Assembly (NCBI GenBank): GCA_900465915.1
Contig: UBKJ01000033.1
Location: 1-64,000, forward strand
Direction of reading: 5' to 3'
From: Hyphomicrobiales bacterium
Lineage (GTDB): Bacteria > Pseudomonadota > Alphaproteobacteria > Rhizobiales > Rhizobiaceae
DNA length: 64,000 bases
Positions 25,539 to 34,597 of the stretch are shown piece by piece. Position numbers and translations under genes: made by a program. Below the pieces are notes generated by a model, which ran no database searches, was not told where the DNA came from, and saw nothing but the letters and a program-made list of their open reading frames with translations. Within the stretch, counting starts at the first letter, position 1, and each line of letters opens with the position of its first letter.

Positions 25539-26828
25539 TCAGCCCTTCGGCGCGTAATCGGCCGCGTCCACCGTCGCCGGCCGGCCGTCGAGGGCGAGGC
25601 GGCTCACGCGCGGCGCGGTCTCGGCGAGGATCCTGCCGCGCCTGACTACGACGAGCCGGTTGGCCTTGAGCCGCAGCGCCTCCAGCGGGTCGCGCGCCTG
25701 CAGGACCACGAAATCGGCGTTGCAGCCCTTTTCGAGCCCATAGCCCTCCAGCCCCATCGCCCTGGCGGAATTGACCGTCAGCGCGTCGAAAACCTGCTTC
25801 TTGGCGTCGATCGAGGTCATCTGCGCCACATGGACCGCCATATGGCCCACTTCCAGCATGTCGCCGGAGCCCATCGAATACCAGGGGTCCATCACGCAAT
25901 CATGGCCGAAGGCGACGTTGACGCCCGCCGCCATCAGCTCCGGCACGCGCGTCATGCCGCGGCGCTTCGGATAGGTGTCGGCGCGGCCCTGCAGCGTGAT
26001 GTTGATGAGCGGATTGGGGATAGCGTTCATCCGCGCTTCCGCGATCAGCGGAATGAGCTTGGAAACGTAATAATTGTCCATGGAATGCATGGAGGTGAGA
26101 TGCGAACCCGACACGCGGCCCTGCAGGCCGAAGCGCACGGTCTGGGCGGCCAGCGTTTCGACATGGCGCGACATCGGGTCGTCGGTCTCGTCGCAATGGA
26201 TGTCCACCGGCAGGCCGCGCTCGGCGGCGATGCGGCACAGCGCTTCCAGCGAGGCCGCGCCGTGGGCCATGGTGCGCTCGAAATGTGGAATGCCGCCCAC
26301 CACGTCGAGGCCCATGTCGAGCGAGCGCTCGACCAGCTCCACCGCGCCCGGTGAACGGTAATAGCCGTCCTGCGGGAAGGCGACCAGTTGCAGGTCGATA
26401 TAGGGCTTCACCCGCTCGCGCACCTCGATCATCGCCTCGGCGGTCAAAAGGCGCGGATCGCTGACGTCGACATGGCTGCGGATGGCGAGCAGGCCCTGGC
26501 TGACGGCGAGGTCGCAATAGCGCAAGGCGCGCTCGACCATGGCTTCCGTGGTCAGCATCGGCTTCAATTCGCCCCAGAGCGCGATGCCTTCCAAGAGCGT
26601 GCCGGAGCGGTTGAGGCGCGGCAGGCCGAGCGACAACGTGGCGTCCATGTGGAAATGCGGATCGACGAAGGGCGGCGTGACGAGGCGGCCCGTGGCGTCG
26701 ATCTCCTGCGCGGCCTGATGCTCGCCGGTGGCGGCGATCACGTCGGCGATCCTGCCGTCCTTGACCAGAATGTCCTGTCTTTCGCGTCCGTCGGGGAGAT
26801 TGGCGTTTCTCACGATCAGATCGAACAT
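25539..26828 (-). CDS. Cytosine-deaminase-like amidohydrolase
   Basis: 429 residues, metal-dependent amidohydrolase fold. HFHMD (first metal histidines), PVDIHCDETDDP, SGSHLTSMHSMDNYY and AFGHDCVMDPWYSMGSGDML with the metal-binding aspartate are present, close to cytosine deaminase and N-isopropylammelide hydrolase. It probably deaminates or opens a nitrogen heterocycle. It heads the minus-strand run leading to the BMP transporter and amidase. Calling it codA would go beyond what the sequence shows. Confidence 0.88.
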   Translation of the reverse strand: MFDLIVRNANLPDGRERQDILVKDGRIADVIAATGEHQAAQEIDATGRLVTPPFVDPHFHMDATLSLGLPRLNRSGTLLEGIALWGELKPMLTTEAMVERALRYCDLAVSQGLLAIRSHVDVSDPRLLTAEAMIEVRERVKPYIDLQLVAFPQDGYYRSPGAVELVERSLDMGLDVVGGIPHFERTMAHGAASLEALCRIAAERGLPVDIHCDETDDPMSRHVETLAAQTVRFGLQGRVSGSHLTSMHSMDNYYVSKLIPLIAEARMNAIPNPLINITLQGRADTYPKRRGMTRVPELMAAGVNVAFGHDCVMDPWYSMGSGDMLEVGHMAVHVAQMTSIDAKKQVFDALTVNSARAMGLEGYGLEKGCNADFVVLQARDPLEALRLKANRLVVVRRGRILAETAPRVSRLALDGRPATVDAADYAPKG

Positions 26829-26966
26829 CGGCGGACCTCTTCATTGCGTGGCGGACGGCGGGCGCGGGCCCGATTTTCCAATGCCTTATACCCTGCCTTC
26901 GCCGCGCGCAATGGCGGGACGGCGCAAAGGGGTCGTCATCCGCAGCGGAAAATGTTAGGGGGCCTC

Positions 26967-27554
26967 ATGTTCACCATCGGCCGCGTCGAAACCTTCGCTC
27001 AGGAAATCAGGAAAAGCCGCTTTCTGGCCGTCGCCGCGCCCGTGGCGAGCGAGGAGGCGGCGCAGGAGTTTCTCGCCCGCTATTCCGATCCCGCCGCCAG
27101 CCACAATTGCTGGGCCTGGCGCATGGGGCAGAATTATCGCTTCAGCGACGACGGCGAGCCAAGCGGCACGGCGGGCAAGCCGATCCTGCAGGCCATCGAC
27201 GGGCACCAGCTCGATAGGATCGCCGTGGTGGTGACGCGCTGGTTCGGCGGGATTCTGCTCGGCGCGGGCGGGCTGATGCGCGCCTATGGCGGCACGGCGG
27301 CCACCTGCCTGCGGCAGGCGGAAAAGACCGAGGTCATTCCGATGACCGGCTTCTTCCTCGCCTGCGATTTCTCCGACCATGCGCTGCTGAAGGCGCGGTT
27401 GACGGCGATCGAGAAGGTCGAGATTTTGGCCGAGACCTTCACCGCCACGGGCGTGGAGATGACCGGCGCGGCCCCGACCGCCGCGGCCGAGGGGCTGCAA
27501 AAGCTCGTCGCCGACCTCACGCGCGGCAAGACGGCGGTGAAGCTCGACGACTGA
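26967..27554 (+). CDS. YigZ/IMPACT family protein
   Basis: 195 residues. N-terminal IMPACT (UPF0029) domain with KSRFLAVAAPV, SHNCWAWRMGQNYRFSDDGE, PSGTAGKPILQAI and VVVTRWFGGILLGAGGLMRAYG; C-terminal DUF1949-type half. Conserved in bacteria; YigZ is linked to translation or nucleic-acid binding but has no settled function. The ATG at 26967 is placed by the start of similarity and a TAGGGGG upstream; a longer in-frame frame runs through the divergent promoter region. Its stop abuts the stop of the convergent diguanylate cyclase gene. Confidence 0.9.
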   Translation: MFTIGRVETFAQEIRKSRFLAVAAPVASEEAAQEFLARYSDPAASHNCWAWRMGQNYRFSDDGEPSGTAGKPILQAIDGHQLDRIAVVVTRWFGGILLGAGGLMRAYGGTAATCLRQAEKTEVIPMTGFFLACDFSDHALLKARLTAIEKVEILAETFTATGVEMTGAAPTAAAEGLQKLVADLTRGKTAVKLDD

Positions 27555-29009
27555 CTATTGCGCCAGCGGTTCCATGTCGGAATGGCGCTTGCGCTTGTTC
27601 TCGTACATGGCGAGATCGGCGCGCTTGGCGGTGATCTCCAGCTTTTCGCCCGCCAGGCTGGTGGCCGCGCCCATCGAGATGTCGAGCTTCAACTGCGAGT
27701 AATATTGGTTGTTGATCTCGACCAGCCGCTGGATGTTGTCCATCATGGCTTCCGCGCCGCGCTCGTCCACATAGGGCATGACGACGGCGAATTCGTCGCC
27801 GCCGATGCGGGCGGCGTGGCCGGGATCGCGCACGGCCTCGTTCAGCACCTCGCCGATGCGGCGCAGCAGGCTGTCGCCGGTGGCGTGGCCCCACTGGTCG
27901 TTGGCCGCCTTCAGCCCGTTGAGGTCGATCATGACGATGGAGACCGGCGAATGGCCCTTGCGCTCCAGCCGGTTGAGCTCGTCGACATAGAAGGCGCGGT
28001 TGCGCAGCTTGGTCAGCACGTCGTGCTTGCCGAGATATTCCAGATAGGCTTCCGCCTTCTTGCGCGCGGTGATGTCGGTCAGCGCGATCTGCACCAGCGA
28101 CCAGTCGGCCTCATGGCCGGGCAGGACGGAGAATTGCAGCAGAAGATGCCGCTCCATGCCGTCGAGCGCGTAATTGACCACCTCGCGGCGCTGGAACAGC
28201 ACGCCGTTCCATAGGTCGATCAGCTGCTCGCGGAAATGGCCCTCCATCTCGCCGCGGAAGATATGCGGCAGGTTCTGCAGCAGCGTCGCCTTGTCGGCGG
28301 CGAGGAACAGCGTCAGCGTCTCGTTGTTGACGTCGATGACGCGGATTTCGCTCATGCACTGGCGCACGAATTCGGGATGCACGTCTGTGAAGACGCGGAA
28401 ATCCACGATGCCGCGCTGGCGGACGTCGTCCATCAACTGCTTGATGCGGCTGAAATCCTCGACCCAGAGCGACACGGGCGAATGCGCGAACAGGCCTTCC
28501 GCGTGCTGCTTGTGCACCAGCAACTCGCGCCGCGCGTCCTCGCGCGCGGTGACGTCGGCGATGGAGAGCAGCACCCGGTCCCAGCTCTCCTCATGGCCGG
28601 GCAGGATGCGGCCCTTGAGCTGGATGTCGAGCCGCTTGCCGCCGAGCGTGTAATTGACGGTGTCGCTGGCGAAGGCGCCGAGGCCGTTCCAGAGCTGAAC
28701 CATCTCCTCGATATGCGGCTCCACCATGTCCTGGCGGAAGACGCGGTGCAGATTGGCGGCGAGATGCTCGAAACTGTCGGCCTCGAACAGCGACAGCGTG
28801 CGGCGGTTGACCTTCAGCAGCTTGATCTGGCTGGTGCACTGGTTGAGCCGCGACAGGTCCTCGCGCAGGAAGGCGCCGAGATCGGTCACCCCTTCGGCGC
28901 GCCAGCGGTCGAACAGCAGGCGCAGCCCGGTATAGTCCTCCAGCCACAGCGAGATCGGAGCCAGATCGAAGATGCTGTCGTTGTCGTCGGGGACGGATAG
29001 GCTGGTCAT
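27555..29009 (-). CDS. Soluble diguanylate cyclase with duplicated PAS-type sensor
   Basis: 484 residues, no membrane segment. Two homologous sensor units in tandem (about 12-155 and 172-315), each with S/A-P-I/V-SLW-x-ED and LPGHE landmarks, followed by a GGDEF domain (about 325-480) with intact GGDEF at 403-407. The expected allosteric I-site RxxD five residues upstream reads RDPG, so product inhibition is probably lost. It makes c-di-GMP in response to an unknown cytoplasmic signal. It is convergent with the IMPACT-family gene with no gap; the M20 operon ends about 100 bp upstream on the same strand. Confidence 0.93.
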   Translation of the reverse strand: MTSLSVPDDNDSIFDLAPISLWLEDYTGLRLLFDRWRAEGVTDLGAFLREDLSRLNQCTSQIKLLKVNRRTLSLFEADSFEHLAANLHRVFRQDMVEPHIEEMVQLWNGLGAFASDTVNYTLGGKRLDIQLKGRILPGHEESWDRVLLSIADVTAREDARRELLVHKQHAEGLFAHSPVSLWVEDFSRIKQLMDDVRQRGIVDFRVFTDVHPEFVRQCMSEIRVIDVNNETLTLFLAADKATLLQNLPHIFRGEMEGHFREQLIDLWNGVLFQRREVVNYALDGMERHLLLQFSVLPGHEADWSLVQIALTDITARKKAEAYLEYLGKHDVLTKLRNRAFYVDELNRLERKGHSPVSIVMIDLNGLKAANDQWGHATGDSLLRRIGEVLNEAVRDPGHAARIGGDEFAVVMPYVDERGAEAMMDNIQRLVEINNQYYSQLKLDISMGAATSLAGEKLEITAKRADLAMYENKRKRHSDMEPLAQ

Positions 29010-29082
29010 GCAGGCTCCGCTGGTTGATGCGCCTGTATATTACGAAAAGTTGAAACGAACCAGCGATTCGTGAGGCAGCGCC

Positions 29083-29103
29083 GGCGCGGCCGGGGGCCGC
29101 GCC
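29083..29103 (-). terminator. GC hairpin at the end of the M20 operon
   Basis: GGCGCGGCC (29083-29091), GGG loop, GGCCGCGCC (29095-29103), 10 bp beyond the M20 stop. No T-tract follows on the minus strand, so it may stall or process the message and not terminate alone. Confidence 0.45.
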
Positions 29104-29112
29104 AGCGGGACG

Positions 29113-30285
29113 TCAGTTGCGGATCGGCAGGCGCTGGCGCACCAGCGTGGTCCAGTAGGAGCAGCCCCAGGCGATCGCGTCGTCGTCGAAATCGTATTTC
29201 GGATGATGCAGGTTGGCGCTCGGCCCGTTGCCGATATTGATCATCGCGCCCGGAACCTCGTTGAGCATGAAGGCGAAGTCCTCGCCGCCGAGCGTCGCCG
29301 GCATATCGCGCGTCACGCGCTCGGCCCCCGCCACGGCTTCCGCCGCCAGCGCCGCCAGCTCCGTCTCGCGCTCGTGGTTGACGGTGACGGGGTAGTTGCG
29401 ATGATAGTCGAGCGTGGCCTTGGCGCCGAAGGCGTCGGCGATGCCCTGCATGGCGCGGGAAAGCCGCTCCTCGATATGGTCGCGCACGTTCTCGCGCAGG
29501 GTGCGCACCGTGCCGGTCATCCTGATCTTCTGCGGGATGACGTTGAAGGCGTCGCCGCCCTGCAGCGTGGTGATGGAGATCACCGCGCTGTCGAGCGGGT
29601 CGATGGTGCGCGCGGTCAGCGTCTGGATCGCCTGGATGAGGGCGGCGGTGACCGGAATGGGATCGACCGTCAGATGCGGCGTGGCGGCGTGGCCGCCGAC
29701 GCCGTCGATGGTGATGTCCAGCACGTCGACCGAGCCCATGATCGGCCCGGCGCTGATGGTGAAATGGCCGACCGGCAGGTTGGGCCGGTTGTGCATGCCG
29801 TAGACCTCGTCCACCGGCCAGCGCCTGAACAGGCCGTCGTCGATCATGGCCTTGGCGCCGGCGCCGCCTTCCTCGGCGGGCTGGAAGATCACCACCACCG
29901 TCCCGTCGAAGGCGCGGCTCTGCGCCAGTTCGCGCGCCGCGCCCAGAAGCATGGTCGTGTGGCCGTCATGGCCGCAAGCGTGCATCTTGCCCGGCGTCCT
30001 GGAGGCCCAGGCCGCGCCGGTCTCCTCGAGGATCGGCAGCGCGTCCATGTCGGCGCGCAGGCCGACGGCGCGGCCCGAATGGTTGGTCTGGCCGCGGATG
30101 ATCCCCACCACGCCGGTGCGGCCTATGCCCGTGACGACCTCGTCGACGCCCGCGGCGCGCAGCGCCTCGGCGACCTTTTCCGCCGTGCGGCCGACCTCGT
30201 AGAGCAGCTCGGGATTTTCATGCAGGTCGCGGCGGAAGGCGACCAGTTCGTCCAGTTGGTTCGAGACCCAGTTTTCGACCGGCAT
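29113..30285 (-). CDS. M20-family metal-dependent amidohydrolase (hippurate-hydrolase type)
   Basis: 390 residues. RRDLHENPEL, MHACGHDGHTTMLLGAAREL, and FQPAEEGGAGAKAM carry the di-metal ligands and catalytic glutamate; a lid/dimerisation domain sits between the two halves. The group cleaves N-acyl amino acids (hippurate, N-acetyl or indoleacetyl conjugates) and related N-carbamoyl or dipeptide bonds. It starts 1 bp after the ATC-hydrolase-family stop and is the last gene of a seven-gene transport/catabolism operon. Confidence 0.92.
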   Translation of the reverse strand: MPVENWVSNQLDELVAFRRDLHENPELLYEVGRTAEKVAEALRAAGVDEVVTGIGRTGVVGIIRGQTNHSGRAVGLRADMDALPILEETGAAWASRTPGKMHACGHDGHTTMLLGAARELAQSRAFDGTVVVIFQPAEEGGAGAKAMIDDGLFRRWPVDEVYGMHNRPNLPVGHFTISAGPIMGSVDVLDITIDGVGGHAATPHLTVDPIPVTAALIQAIQTLTARTIDPLDSAVISITTLQGGDAFNVIPQKIRMTGTVRTLRENVRDHIEERLSRAMQGIADAFGAKATLDYHRNYPVTVNHERETELAALAAEAVAGAERVTRDMPATLGGEDFAFMLNEVPGAMINIGNGPSANLHHPKYDFDDDAIAWGCSYWTTLVRQRLPIRN

Positions 30286-30286
30286 G

Positions 30287-30766
30287 TCAGGCGTCCTTTC
30301 GCGGATTGTCGAGGCGATAGCGGAAATCGCAATGGCTGGCGCCCTTCATGATGGTCTGCGTGCGCTCCATCTTGATATCGGGGTTGTAGCCGATGCAGAA
30401 ATCGCCGTCGCGATTGCAGGAAAGCAGGTGGCCGATGTCGCTCAGGCCCATGTCGCGATACATCTCGGAATAGCGGCAGCGCTTGACGTTGAAGTCGAAA
30501 TGGTCGTCGCCTTGCGACAGCACTTCGATCTCCAGCGCGTCCTCCCTGGTCCAGAGCGGCAGGATGTCGGCGAAATCCTGCAGGTCGGGCGCATGGCCCA
30601 GCTCGGCGGCGAAGCTCTCGCCTTGCGCGATGGCCGAGCGGCTGACCGCCTCGCCGATGACGGCCTGCGCCTCGGCCTCGCCGGAACGGGCGCGCAGCAC
30701 CTCGTAGACGTTCTTCAGGATCAGCGCCTCGATGCGGCGGCGTTCGAGAATGGGCATCTGGTTCAT
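30287..30766 (-). CDS. L-2-amino-thiazoline-4-carboxylate (ATC) hydrolase family protein
   Basis: 159 residues. Matches the ATC-hydrolase family by its C-terminal landmarks: VKRCRYSEMYRDMGL, SCNRDGDFCIGYNPDIKMER and ASHCDFRY. In Pseudomonas, L-ATC hydrolase opens the thiazoline ring to N-carbamoyl-L-cysteine, which an amidohydrolase then cleaves to cysteine. Many family members in other operons probably act on other rings. Three conserved cysteines may bind metal or take part in catalysis. It is sandwiched between an oxidase gene (16 bp) and an M20 amidohydrolase gene (1 bp). Confidence 0.82.
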   Translation of the reverse strand: MNQMPILERRRIEALILKNVYEVLRARSGEAEAQAVIGEAVSRSAIAQGESFAAELGHAPDLQDFADILPLWTREDALEIEVLSQGDDHFDFNVKRCRYSEMYRDMGLSDIGHLLSCNRDGDFCIGYNPDIKMERTQTIMKGASHCDFRYRLDNPRKDA

Positions 30767-30781
30767 GGCCGGGTCTTCCTG

Positions 30782-32083
30782 TCAGAGCTTCGGTTCGATG
30801 AGGTCCTTGCGCCGCATCCAGGCCAGGTAGAACGGCGCGATCCGCCGCGCGACCTTGTGGAAGGGCAGCGGCGCCGGCTCGGATGTCGGCAGGGCCAGTT
30901 CCTGCTCCGGCTCGCCGGCCAGCGCGCGGGCCAGTTCGCGGCCCAGCGAAACGCCCAGCGCCACGCCGCGCCCGTTGCAGCCGATCCAGGCCCAGCCGTC
31001 AGGCCCCAATCTGTGCACGCGCGGGAAGCGGTCCCAGGTCATGCCGACATAGCCGCTCCAGACATGGGTGATCTCGGGCTCGCCCAGATTGGGAAAGGCC
31101 TCCGCCACGCTGCGCTGGGTCTTGCGCTTCACGCGCTCGGCGATGTTGTAATTCCCCATCACGATGCCGCCGGTGATCAGCCGGTTGCGCGCGTCGTAGC
31201 GGAAGAAGCGCAGGTCGCCGCGCGTGTCCGAAACCGCCTGCCGGCCGGGCAGGATGACGGCGCGGAGATTGTCGCTGACCGGCGCCGTGGCCATCTGCCA
31301 CGACAGCACCGGCACGACGGTGCGGGCGAGGCGCGGGGCGAGGCCCTCGCGCAGTTCGCCGGTATAGGCGTTGGTGGCGAGCAAGAAGCCCTTGGCCCGC
31401 ACGACGGCCCTGTCGGTGCGGACCTCCCAATGGTCGCCCACCCGCGCATAGGAGGAGACGGGGCTTTGCTCGTGGATGATCGCGCCGTGCTTTTCGGCCG
31501 CCGCGGCCAGTCCGCGCGCCAGCGCCAGCGGATTGATGTGGCCGCCGGTCGGATTGTACATGCCGCCATACCAGAAATCGCTGCCGAGCAGCTTGGCGGT
31601 TGCGGCGCTGTCGAGAAATTCGGCCGGAAAACCGAAGCGTTTCCAAGCCTCTACGCGCGATTGCGAAAGTTTCACCCGACCGGGCGAATGGGTCGGTTGG
31701 AACCAGCCTGCCTGCTCGGCCTCGGCGGGGATGTTCTCCTCGCGCACGATGGAGAACAGGGTTTCGGCGCTGTTTCCGATCAGCCGCGCGAAGCGTTCGC
31801 CCGCAGCGCCATAGCGCCTGGCGATGGCGTCGGGCTCGGCGGCGGTCATGGTCGGGATGACCTGGCCGTTGTTGCGTCCCGACGCGCCCCAGCCGACGGC
31901 GTTTCCTTCCAGGAGGATGACGCGCTTGCCGGCCTTGGCCAGATGCAGCGCCGCCGACAGGCCGGTGAAGCCGCCGCCGACGATGGCGACGTCGGCTTCC
32001 GCGTCCTTTTCCAGCGGCTGCGCGGGCGTGCGTTCGGGGGCCGTCGCGGCCCAGATGGAGGGTGGGAAGATGACTTTCTGCAT
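30782..32083 (-). CDS. FAD-dependent oxidoreductase, DAO / glycine-oxidase family
   Basis: 433 residues. N-terminal dinucleotide fold VAIVGGGFTGLSAALHLAKA, then GNAVGWGASGRNNGQV, which resembles gamma-glutamylputrescine oxidase (PuuB/OrdL). C-terminal FAD contact: WAWIGCNGRGVALGVSLG. Predicted to oxidise an amine or amino-acid derivative to an imine/aldehyde with release of H2O2. It lies 4 bp after the ATPase gene stop, inside the peptide-type uptake operon, so its substrate is likely the imported compound. Confidence 0.9.
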   Translation of the reverse strand: MQKVIFPPSIWAATAPERTPAQPLEKDAEADVAIVGGGFTGLSAALHLAKAGKRVILLEGNAVGWGASGRNNGQVIPTMTAAEPDAIARRYGAAGERFARLIGNSAETLFSIVREENIPAEAEQAGWFQPTHSPGRVKLSQSRVEAWKRFGFPAEFLDSAATAKLLGSDFWYGGMYNPTGGHINPLALARGLAAAAEKHGAIIHEQSPVSSYARVGDHWEVRTDRAVVRAKGFLLATNAYTGELREGLAPRLARTVVPVLSWQMATAPVSDNLRAVILPGRQAVSDTRGDLRFFRYDARNRLITGGIVMGNYNIAERVKRKTQRSVAEAFPNLGEPEITHVWSGYVGMTWDRFPRVHRLGPDGWAWIGCNGRGVALGVSLGRELARALAGEPEQELALPTSEPAPLPFHKVARRIAPFYLAWMRRKDLIEPKL

Positions 32084-32087
32084 GGAA

Positions 32088-33728
32088 TCAGGCGCTTTTC
32101 GTTGCGGCGAGGTGCGGCGGCGTCCAGCTTCTGCCGGGGATGGAGGCGAGAAGCCGCTGCGTATAGTCGTGTTGCGGATTGGCGAAGACCTCGGCCGTCG
32201 GTCCGGCCTCGGCGATCTCGCCCTTGGACATGACGATGACGCGGTCGCAAAGCTGGGCGGCGACGCGCAGGTCGTGCGTGACGAAGAGGAGCGACAGGTT
32301 GAGCCTTTCGCGCAGGTCGGCGAGCAGCCGCAGCACCTGCGCCTGCACCGACACGTCCAGCGCCGACACCGGCTCGTCGGCGACGATGATGCGCGGCTCC
32401 AGCGCCAGCGCGCGGGCGATGCCGATGCGCTGGCGCTGGCCGCCGGAAAATTCGTGCGGGAAGCGGTCGGCGGCGGCGGGCGAAAGCTCCACCAGCTCCA
32501 GAAGCTCGCGCGCCTTGGTCAGCGCCTGCGCCCTGGGAACGCCGTGGACGATGGGCCCCTGCGCGATCAGCTCGGCCACGCGGCGTCGCGGGTTGAGCGA
32601 GGCCATCGGGTCCTGGAACACCATCTGGATATGCTTGCGCATGGCGCGCAATTCGCGCTTGCCGGCGCTGAGGAAATCGCGGCCGTCGAGCTCCACCTTG
32701 CCGTGGTCGGCGTCGAGCAGGCGCGTGACGATGCGCGACACGGTGGTCTTGCCGGAGCCGCTTTCGCCCACCACGCCCAGCGTCTCGCCGGCGCGCAGCT
32801 CGAAGCTCAGCCCCTTGACCGCCGGCACGGCGCGACGCCGGCCCAAAAACAGGCCGCCATGCGCCCTGAAGGTCTTTTGCAGGTCTTCCGCCCGCAGGAT
32901 GACGGGCCGGTCGAGCGCGGGCTTCTCCGCCGGCGGCGTCAGCGCCGGCACGGCGGCGATCAGCGCCTGCGTATAGGGATGCTGCGGGCGGTTCAGCACC
33001 TCCTCGGCGGGGCCGTTCTCCACCAGCTCGCCCAGCCGCAGCACGGCGACGCGATCGGCGATCTCCGCCACCACGCCGAAATCATGGGTGATGAACAGGA
33101 TGCCGGTGTCGTGCTCGCGCTGCAATTCGCGGATCAGCTTGAGGATCTGCGCCTGGGTGGTGACGTCCAGCGCCGTGGTCGGCTCGTCGGCGATCAGCAG
33201 GCGCGGCTTGAGGATCAGCGCCATGGCGATCATGACGCGCTGGCGCTGGCCGCCGGAAATCTGGTGCGGATAGGCGTTATAGGCCGATTCCGGGTCGGGT
33301 ATATGCACCGAGCGCAGCATGTCGAGCACGGCGGCGCGGCGCTCCTTGCGGTTAAGCGCGGTGTGCAGGCGCAGCACCTCGTCGATCTGCCAGCCGACGG
33401 TCTTCTGCGGGTTGAGCGCGGTCATCGGCTCCTGGAAGATCATGCCGATACGGTCGCCGCGCAATTTGCGCATCTCCGCCTCGCCGAGCGAGGCGAGGTC
33501 GAGGCCGTCGAGCGCGATGGAGCCGCGCGTGACGCGCACATGCGGCTCCGGGAGGAGGCGCATGATGGCGCCGGCGGAGAGCGACTTGCCCGAGCCGCTT
33601 TCGCCGACGAGGCAGACGATCTCGCCCGGATCGACGGTCAGCGACAGGTCCTGCAGGGCGAAGGGCCGGTCGGCGCCGGCCGGCAGGGCGATCTGCAGGT
33701 TCTTGATGTCGAGAACGGGGACGGTCAT
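32088..33728 (-). CDS. Dipeptide/oligopeptide ABC transporter ATP-binding protein, fused DppD-DppF
   Basis: 546 residues with two complete ATPase domains in one chain. NBD1: GESGSGKSLSAG, ISGGQRQRVMIAMAL, LLIADEPTTALDVT. NBD2: GESGSGKTTVSR, FSGGQRQRIGIARAL, IIVADEPVSALDVS. Both Walker B glutamates are intact, so both sites should work. Each half ends in the oligopeptide-type C-terminal extension (QHPYTQALIAAVP; QHDYTQRLLASIPG). ATG at 33728 overlaps the permease stop by ATGA. Confidence 0.96.
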   Translation of the reverse strand: MTVPVLDIKNLQIALPAGADRPFALQDLSLTVDPGEIVCLVGESGSGKSLSAGAIMRLLPEPHVRVTRGSIALDGLDLASLGEAEMRKLRGDRIGMIFQEPMTALNPQKTVGWQIDEVLRLHTALNRKERRAAVLDMLRSVHIPDPESAYNAYPHQISGGQRQRVMIAMALILKPRLLIADEPTTALDVTTQAQILKLIRELQREHDTGILFITHDFGVVAEIADRVAVLRLGELVENGPAEEVLNRPQHPYTQALIAAVPALTPPAEKPALDRPVILRAEDLQKTFRAHGGLFLGRRRAVPAVKGLSFELRAGETLGVVGESGSGKTTVSRIVTRLLDADHGKVELDGRDFLSAGKRELRAMRKHIQMVFQDPMASLNPRRRVAELIAQGPIVHGVPRAQALTKARELLELVELSPAAADRFPHEFSGGQRQRIGIARALALEPRIIVADEPVSALDVSVQAQVLRLLADLRERLNLSLLFVTHDLRVAAQLCDRVIVMSKGEIAEAGPTAEVFANPQHDYTQRLLASIPGRSWTPPHLAATKSA

Positions 33729-34597
33729 TTCTTCTGCCTCGGATTGAGGGCGTCGTTCAGCCCTTCGCCGAGCAGGCTGAAGGACAGGACGGTGAGCAGA
33801 ATGGCCACGCCCGGGATGACCGAGCAGAACCAGTCGGTGCGCAGCACCGCGCGGCCCTGGCCGATCATGTTGCCCCAGCTCGCGTAATTGGGGTCGCCGA
33901 GGCCGAGGAAGGCCAGCGCGCTCTCCATCAGGATCGAGGTCGCCATGATGACGGAGGCGAAGACGATCACCGGCGGCAGCGCGTTGGGCAGGATCTCGCG
34001 GAAGATGATGGAGGCGTCGCCGACGCCCAGGTTGCGCGCCGCGTCGATGAATTCGCGCTTGCGCAGGGCCAGGAACTCCGCCCGCACCATGCGCGCCGGC
34101 GCGGTCCAGGAGACGACGCCGATGCAGACGATGATGGTGTCGATGGACGAACCGAAGATCGCCACCAGCGTCAGAAGCAGCACGAAGCTCGGCACGGTCT
34201 GGAAGGCGTCGGTGATGCGCATCAGCACGTCGTCGATCCAGCCGCCGTAATAGCCGGCCAGCGCGCCGATTAGCACGCCGATGACGATGGAGATCAGCGT
34301 CGCCACCACGCCGATCAGAAGCGAGATGCGCGCGCCGTGGAAGATGCCGGCGAGGATGTCGCGGCCGAGCTGGTCGGTGCCGAGCGGGGTGGCGGCGCTG
34401 AGGAAGGGCCAGACCAGCGGATCGCCGGCGCGGCGCAGCGGGTCGCCCGGCGCGATGACGTCGGCGAGCAAAGCGGCGGCGATGACGGCCAGGAACAGGA
34501 CCAGTCCCAGCACGGCGGCGCGGTTGCGGCGGAAGCGCAGCCACAGCACCTTGGCGCGCGAGGTCTGCGGGCGGACGGAGATATCTTGCGAAGTCAT
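33725..34597 (-). CDS. Dipeptide-type ABC permease, DppC-like
   Basis: 290 residues, six membrane segments. An N-terminal LWLRFRRNRAAVLGLVLFL segment typical of DppC/OppC, PLGTDQLGRDILAGIFHGAR, and the EAA-type loop VRAEFLALRKREFIDAARNL. Forms the channel with the DppB-like partner. The ATG at 34597 overlaps the DppB-like stop (ATGA). Confidence 0.94.
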   Translation of the reverse strand: MTSQDISVRPQTSRAKVLWLRFRRNRAAVLGLVLFLAVIAAALLADVIAPGDPLRRAGDPLVWPFLSAATPLGTDQLGRDILAGIFHGARISLLIGVVATLISIVIGVLIGALAGYYGGWIDDVLMRITDAFQTVPSFVLLLTLVAIFGSSIDTIIVCIGVVSWTAPARMVRAEFLALRKREFIDAARNLGVGDASIIFREILPNALPPVIVFASVIMATSILMESALAFLGLGDPNYASWGNMIGQGRAVLRTDWFCSVIPGVAILLTVLSFSLLGEGLNDALNPRQKK

